A stretch of 64,000 bases of DNA from assembly GCF_031755915.1 (NCBI RefSeq), contig NC_083388.1:28489001-28553000 (forward strand), written 5' to 3'. Under the pieces are notes generated by a model. It saw nothing but the letters and a program-made list of their open reading frames with translations. It searched no databases and was not told the origin of the DNA. Positions 58,017 to 64,000 of the stretch are shown one piece after another. Numbering within the stretch: the stretch's first letter is position 1; the number at the start of each line of letters is the position of its first letter. Made by a program: the position numbers and the translations under genes. The stretch comes from Ziziphus jujuba. Its lineage: Eukaryota; Streptophyta; Magnoliopsida; Rosales; Rhamnaceae.

Positions 58017-59901
58017 TCATCTCCTCAAGCGCTTCCTCGATCTACCTCCGTTGCCAACCTCAGAGTCACCATTATTTTCTCTCCCCCTTCTACCACTCGC
58101 AGCCGCCATAGAATCCTGTCTCTTTGGCGGCCTCCCTACCCCTCTTTTGGCCCTTCCAATTTCGTCTCTCACCCCTGACCCTCTTCCCCCTGAAGAACTA
58201 CTTCTTGTCACCCTTTCTTCTCTCCTCCCTTCTGACTTCTTCCTACCCCTTCCCTTCTTCTCCTTCTCCATTTTACTATCCTTACTTTCTTCTTCTGAAA
58301 CAATATCATCATCATCATCCTCATCATCATCATTTTCTTCCTCCACTTGATCCTTTGGTGAGTTCTGCTTCATTCTCTTCAAGAAGCTTTCAACGCCTTG
58401 CTTCTTCTTCGCGTTTTCTTTCTTCTCCACCTTTGCCTCTAATGCATCATGAGAGCTCAGCTCATTTCCACCATATTCATGTTTCGTTTCTCCGCCCTTG
58501 GTGCTAGTACTTCTCGAACTGCCTCTCCGGCCGACCGTTTCGTGGGTCCTCTTCTTCCTAACGCCCCTGTCCTTCATTTTAGCCGATGAAGCATCAATCT
58601 TCTTCTCGTTCGCCTTTGGTTTTTCATCAACCTTTCTTTCTTTCTTGACGTCTCTCCTTTTGTTGGTACCTTCGGAAAGTGCCTTGTTAGAACTGCGCTT
58701 ACGGCACTCTACAATGATAGAAGAAGACTTGTTGGATTTGGCAGAGGAATCTACTTCTCGTTTGGGTTCCATTTTTAAGGTGGTGGGTTGAGGTTTCTTC
58801 CCAAGCTTATTATGGTTCATTTCCTTCAACACTAGGGCCCGTAGCTCTCGTGCTGCGATGTGCTCCGGAGAAGTTTTACGGAAGAAAACGATGGCATTAT
58901 TGAACAGAAGGAGGAGGTCTCGAAAGAACTTGTGAATGCAATCGGAGTAGACGCCTTTGTCGAGTCTGGCTTGAACAGTTTGGAGGTCCATGTGCCGCCG
59001 GATCAAGTTTTTGTATCTCCCGGATTCCTGAAAAATTATGCACCTCTTATGCAATCAATATAACACGCTTAATGATCAATCAATTACTCTTCTTATAATT
59101 ATATATCGACAGCCAAATTTTTATGATAATAAAAAAAAAAGAGCAAAAATAAAATAGTGGCAAACCAATTTAAGATTCCCCGTATGCCATGTCACAACAT
59201 TAGCCAAAATAAATAAATGGATAAATATTGCATTTAGATGTTAAAGATAAAAGAAGAAACAATAAAAAATTAAAAAAAAAAAAAAATAGATGCCTAAATT
59301 CCATGTATATATATGTAGCTCTATGCCAAAGTCGTAACCAGCCGAAAGAACTAAAACCTTAGCAGAATATAATAAAAATTAAAAAAGAAATTAAAAAAAA
59401 AGGTGGTAACAAAATACTAAGCTAGACCTTGTCGTATTATGAATTGCAACCAAATCAAAACGTGATGGGATTTTCGACCGTGCAACCCGAACATGCAATC
59501 TCACCGTTAACTTTTGGTTTTTTATGTTGGGATCGGTTTGGAAATAACAATAATATATATATATATATATAATTAATTAATAAGCCCACACGTTGTCACA
59601 GACAGAGTCCAACATCCTATCAACTGCCCATTTCGCTCTTCCTTGGGCTGTTATTTTATTCTGTATTCTACTTATTTATTATTTTGATTAAAAAAAGGAA
59701 TATTTTTTTAAAGAAAGAAAATAAAGGAAACTCTGGCACCGCCACAACAAAATGACACATAAACATTCTGGGGCATGCCAGGAGCCAGAGCCAGGTTTGA
59801 GACCCAGGTTTGCCCAACAAGCCAGGACCAACGAGTCTTCTTCATTTCCTTTTTATCAAACCTTTTACGGGTCCCACTCACCTAATGTATAAGGTGTTTT
59901 T

Positions 59902-59932
<31 letters not shown>

Positions 59933-61505
59933 TTGTCCTTCCTTTTATTTTTAACTCTTATGGCTGCAACCTGCAGCCTTCATCAACATTTAGCGTAGCG
60001 CGATGCTCTTGCGCTGCTACTAATCACATGGCGCTATTAATCATAGCCATCAAAACGCACCGTTTCCTCTCCAGAACAGATCAGCATCACCATAACCATG
60101 ATCATCGTGGAATATATAGGCAGCCGAGAATAAATCACGTCCGTTGGCACGTCTGATCTCCTTCTTTTCCCTTTTTTTCAATTTTTTTTAAAATTTTTAT
60201 TTATTTATTTATTTCTTTTTCTTTTTCTCCAACAAGAAGATAATTCATCTTTTTGAGTTTTAACTTAGTTAAAACAAACAAAAGAAAAAAGAAAAAAAAA
60301 AAATGAATGCGTTACTCCGATTTTCTGTTTAGAAATTAGAATAAAGAATTTTCGTCAAAGCGAATAATAATACCTGGCTCCGAAGCCGTCGCTCAAATAC
60401 AGAGCCGAGCCGATGCGAACGGATGATCCCAAGGAACTTGACCAATGGCTCAGATTTGACGGTGGAGACTCGTTTGGTGGCGGGAGAAACCTCGTCACCC
60501 TCGGGCTCCTCGCCGCTGCTAGCCCCTCCGGCAGCGACTCCGTCACCCTGACCCTTACGACGCCGTTTCTTCCTCGACAGGCTCGCCGAGCTCTGAACGT
60601 CACTGCTTTGCTTTGATGCCACCCCCACTAATTCCTTCCCCTCCCGCTTCGACTCGCCAACCGATTCCCACGCCTCGTTCGACTCACCCGCCTCGGGCCC
60701 CCGCCCCACCGTCTCCGTCTCATTGCCATTCTCGTCGTCTATTACCTTACCGTTAGCTGACCAATCGCGCTCCGGTTTGCATCGGATACGAACCGGATCC
60801 GATTCGTTTTGCTCCGGTTCGCACTCCGCTTTTTCAATCACGACGCCATTTCCATTTTGTTTGGCCTCCTCGACTTTTTGACTCGTGGAATTGGACTCGT
60901 TGAAGGATCGGTTCTCACGGTCGTCGGTATCGGAGTCGTTGCCGGAGTTTGATTTCTCGGCGTGATTCTCCGGACGAGGAGCAAGCTCTCTGACTCCTCC
61001 ATCAGCACCATCAGGAATCTTCTTCAGATCCACCTGCAACTCCGCCTCCTTCAAGCTCCGGTCCCTCTCCTCCTCCATCCTCTTGACCTTCAATTCCAAA
61101 GACCTGTAAAACCATACACAGAGACAGACGCTGAGATCTCAAACCTTGAAAGCCCTGACACCTCAGGGTCAGATCTCTGACAATAAACACGGGGATTTAC
61201 AGGATCGAAACGTCACGACGTCGGACCTCCCGGCGGAGCTCCTCGACTCGAATCCTTCTGAGCTCATCAACCAAGCTGGTGGGCCGATCATCATTCTTAG
61301 ACGTGAAGCGTCGCTTGAGGTCGTGGAACTTGTCCCTGCAGGTCTGTGGAGTAAGCAAAGACGGGGCCACGCTTGAGCTTCGATTCTGCAGTTCCATGGC
61401 GATGGAGTCCCAGCACCTGGTGCCGTGCCGGCTTACGGCGCACGCTAGCAATAGCTCCTCTAACGTGCCCCATGGTTGCGCGCTCGTTTCGTGTTCCTTA
61501 GCCAT
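58017..61505 (-). CDS. SANT/Myb-like plus bromodomain nuclear protein
   Basis: Three exons, 61505-61201, 61103-60374 and 59027-58017, close in frame to 681 residues. The N-terminal Myb/SANT-like segment (about 10-72: WGTLEELLLACAVSRHGTRC, TPQTCRDKFHDLKRRF) is followed by a charged coiled coil (about 78-125: RRIRVEELRREV, ELKVKRMEEERDRSLKEAEL), an acidic linker with a nuclear-type basic patch (SRKKRRRKGQG), a bromodomain (about 318-415) and a long basic, disordered tail with an acidic block (EENDDDEDDDDD) and an AT-hook-like GVGRPPKR. The order matches the plant 'DNA-binding bromodomain-containing protein' group (At2g44430 type, from memory). In the bromodomain the helix reads LLLLFNNAIVFF: Phe394 stands where canonical domains have the acetyl-lysine-binding Asn. 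Role presumably chromatin-linked transcription. Confidence 0.9.
59898..59929. repeat. (TTTA)n microsatellite in intron 2 of the bromodomain gene
   Basis: Eight TTTA units, within the 1.35-kb intron 59028-60373. Confidence 0.9.
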
Positions 61506-61537
61506 GCTCCTCTCATGTCATCATTAGAATTTCAAAA

Positions 61538-61546
61538 TTAGGGTTT
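61538..61546 (-). promoter_or_regulatory. telo-box in the bromodomain-gene leader
   Basis: Reads AAACCCTAA on the gene strand, 33-41 bases upstream of the ATG at 61505. Telo-boxes near the start are common in plant growth-related genes. Confidence 0.5.
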
Positions 61547-63189
61547 TTCGTTTTTATATTTCTATGTTTTTAAGTTGTATATTATGTATCTATCCTATCT
61601 ATCATATTATTTTCATATATCTTGGTGATGATGGATGTTTGTCATAAAAAGAGATTATAATGTTTTCTCGTTGCGGTTTGTAAAATAAATTTTTTTTTTT
61701 TTTTTTATCTACTTAATTCATTTTTCCTGTTTAAGTACCCCTACATTTGTTTCCCTTTTATACTAGAAAAAAACCTCGTAAGATTTTTTTCTCTCTCTAT
61801 CCAAGTCCCTCTCTTTCTTGGTTGCTTCGATTGCTTTTGGCCAGATATATTGGGGGCATGGGGTTGGGGGCCTGTTCGATATCAGTTGATCCCCCAGCAG
61901 TTCATTGCTGGGCCTTTGTGTGCCGAAAACTGCCTTTTCTTTTTTTCTTTTTTTCTTTTTTCTTTTTTCTTTTTTCATTTTTGTTACAGTGAAATTACCA
62001 AATTAACCATATCTTAAATTGTTGTGCCCCGGCATTCACGGTCCGTATTTAGGAAGAAATTATGTGGCAATCACTATGCGAGTCGCGAGAAAGTTTGATA
62101 ATGGCCACTTCCCACTGCAAGGCAAGGACTTTCACAGCCCGTGTATCGCTTCCTTCCTTATACTCACTTTTTTGAAATGAAAAAAGGCTTTTAGAGATTC
62201 TTATTCACAAACGATGGAGGGTTGCAATATAAGATGTAGATGTGTCAACGTAGAAGTTCAATGTGTCACGGTTGAAACATTTCATCAAACACCACAAACA
62301 AGTCCATGACAAATGCCAGCCGTTGGATGTCTTGAGGATTTTCTCAATGTTAATTAAATCCTCCATGGATTAATTAACCCAACCAAACTTTGGAAAAATG
62401 CTTTCGATATTGCTCGCCACCTAATAACTAACAGCAAATGAAACTCGCTCACTAATTACTCTTAAACTAAAATCATTTTAATTTTTCATCCTTTTAATAT
62501 ATTAATAATATAAATAGTCAATCCAATATAAAATTGGTTTATGATACGGATCGTTCATATATGAACATGCAGTATTGACAAAGATCTGCACCGTAAATTT
62601 TTCATCCAATACAAATACTAAGCAGTTGCAAAAAAAGTCAACAGTTTTAAGATTTTCTTTGAAAAACATAAAGAAGCAAAAAAAAAGGTTGTTTCATGGC
62701 CTTTTTTTCTATAACATAAAACATATATTTAATTTTTTTGTTTTTTTTGTTTTAATTTTTCTAAGGCACAACTCTCTCTTATTTATAATATACAAATATT
62801 GTTGATTTTGATATTTTCCAAACCTCTAACCAACAATAAACCCTATTTATTCATGTATATTGTTTTTATCTCACCTATTATTATTAGTTGAACGTTTTGT
62901 GTGGTTCCAACGCAGTATGGCTTCAAAGTTGAAACAAACTTCCACCACTTTTACGGACCGAATAAATAAAAAATTAAAATAAAAAAATGATAATGATAAT
63001 AAATTACTTCTTCAATTTTGGTAGAAAATCTGACCATTTCTTTCTTAAAAGTTTCAAATTAGCAGAAAAACAAAATCCTAGTATTTCTTTTCAAAATTAT
63101 TATAAAGGATAACAATAGTGGTTATTGGTTTCTGGGTAATAAGTTGGTATAAAAAGTATTGTTGGATGAGATTTTAAAGTTCAACTCTT
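61547..63189. other. intergenic region
   Basis: No gene recognised. A (TTTTTC)n-like pyrimidine run lies at about 61937-61978. Confidence 0.5.
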
Positions 63190-63194
63190 TAAAC

Positions 63195-63760
63195 ATAAAG
63201 ATGCTTTTTATTTTAAAAAATCCTTTGAGGATGCTTTTAGAGCAGTTTCGAAGAAGTTCAATATAATTATGGTTGAAGTGGAAAAATTACACAGCCATGG
63301 TAAATGGTTGTTTTATTTTATTTTATTTTAATTTTTATGTGATGTATTCATTTTCCCCGTGTTCTGGTTGTGTTTGTTTCCGTCTTCTTTGGTTTTTACC
63401 TTGTAGCAGTTAGTGATTTCAATGTAGAAACCAAGGAAATAGATTACGGATGCAGAGGCATTGCTGGACCTTATGAACACATTGGTGACCTCAGTTAAGT
63501 CACAGACCAATGAGGGGATTACACCATCAGACTTCGTGTTCTGCTCGTTCTAAGATTTTGGGGTGGCCAATAGAAACTAATAAGGACCCCACAAGGTGCT
63601 CAGAATTTACTCCCCTGGAAAGATATTGGGCTTGATGTTTCATCCATTTTCAGGAAGACTTGTTGGACAGACGAAAAAAATGGAGTAATTAGCAGCATAA
63701 ATGCTCCTATGTATATTGCGAAGGCTTGTAGAAGCTCAATTTTCTTTTTGGATCGAGATG
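63195..63760 (+). pseudogene. NSE4: NSE4 (SMC5/6 kleisin) relic
   Basis: NSE4 bridges the SMC5 and SMC6 heads in the SMC5/6 DNA-repair complex. Plus-strand readings recover family segments in order: FEDAFRAVSKKFN and VEVEKLH (about 63215-63290); after a gap that looks like an intron, DAEALLDLMNTLVTSVKSQ and NEGITPSDFV (about 63450-63530); then WKDIGLDVSSIFRKTC (about 63615-63665). Stops and frameshifts break it (a stop right after DFVFCS, two stops near 63570), and the N and C termini are not seen, though the window ends soon after. The intron-like gap suggests a duplicated genomic segment rather than a processed copy. Confidence 0.75.
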
Positions 63761-64000
63761 AGGAAAATGCTATATAGAATAAAGAGTATACTTTTAGGTT
63801 TTCATTACCGTCTTAGAATGAGTATGCTGGAAATAGATAGGGAAGCTGAATGTGATGTGAAGAGGCCACCCGCACTTGTAATCAAAATTTTTTTGTCATA
63901 AAAAAGGTTGGTAGATGGGACTAGAGCTATGGATGTTGGAAATATTGTTAAAGCACTAGATCTTTTTTTGCGCATTTTACATACATTGTGTATTGTTATT
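63761..64000. other. right edge
   Basis: No further recognisable segment. Later NSE4-like exons could lie beyond the window. Confidence 0.4.

Noticed and set aside
58124..58507. Ser/Pro/His-rich plus-strand ORF
   Set aside because: Antisense shadow of the acidic and basic low-complexity tail of the bromodomain protein.
1..64000. tRNA, rRNA or CRISPR features
   Set aside because: No tRNA B-box-like cloverleaf, rRNA segment or regularly spaced short repeat was noticed by eye. CRISPR is not expected in a plant nuclear genome.

Overview
This is nuclear DNA of a flowering plant, most likely a woody eudicot. It is very AT-rich, with long introns, many (AT)n, (GA)n and (CA)n runs and dense transposon debris. 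Plant-specific families are present: G-type lectin receptor kinases, an EMSY-LIKE ENT/Agenet protein and a SANT-bromodomain protein. I cannot name the species from sequence alone.

Left part (1-16.6 kb) is mostly decayed. It holds a truncated lectin-receptor-kinase 3' end joined to a 5'-truncated Ty3/gypsy chromovirus (1906-5931) that keeps its 3' LTR. It also holds an exon-intron relic of diphthamide synthase subunit DPH2 (6.4-8.6 kb), unrecognised exon-like pieces (9.2-11.3 kb), a ULP1/C48-protease relic (11.8-12.2 kb), a ~255-bp tandem array (12.3-14.25 kb), the last two exons of a nuclear-protein-like gene and a second kinase relic.

Middle (17-26.6 kb): two intact intronless G-type lectin receptor kinases in tandem on the minus strand (17315-19744, 20846-23329). 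With the two relics they form a four-member cluster in one orientation. A non-autonomous hAT-like element lies at 25614-26581.

Right part (31.6-61.5 kb) is gene-rich. Working splice frames could be closed by hand for a 7-exon AT-hook protein (31670-35054, minus), SELO (42452-46682, minus, 8 exons), EML3-like (48092-51980, plus, 10 exons), a two-exon alpha/beta hydrolase (52414-54874, minus) and a three-exon SANT/bromodomain protein (58017-61505, minus). Single-exon genes are a 90-residue secreted-peptide precursor with a CLE-like tail (37552-37824, minus) and LIP2 octanoyltransferase (39940-40653, minus). A relic of the SMC5/6 kleisin NSE4 lies at the right edge.

The intact genes are ordinary dispersed nuclear genes and do not form one pathway. 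Two themes recur: chromatin (EML3-like, bromodomain, AT-hook, NSE4 relic) and organelle protein modification (LIP2, SELO). The most unusual items are a protein-like 43-codon upstream ORF in the EML3-like leader, the CLE-like peptide gene, the 255-bp array that is open in translation because its period is 3x85, a bromodomain lacking its acetyl-lysine-binding Asn, and a retroelement whose 3.5-kb frame is broken only by seven transition-type stops.
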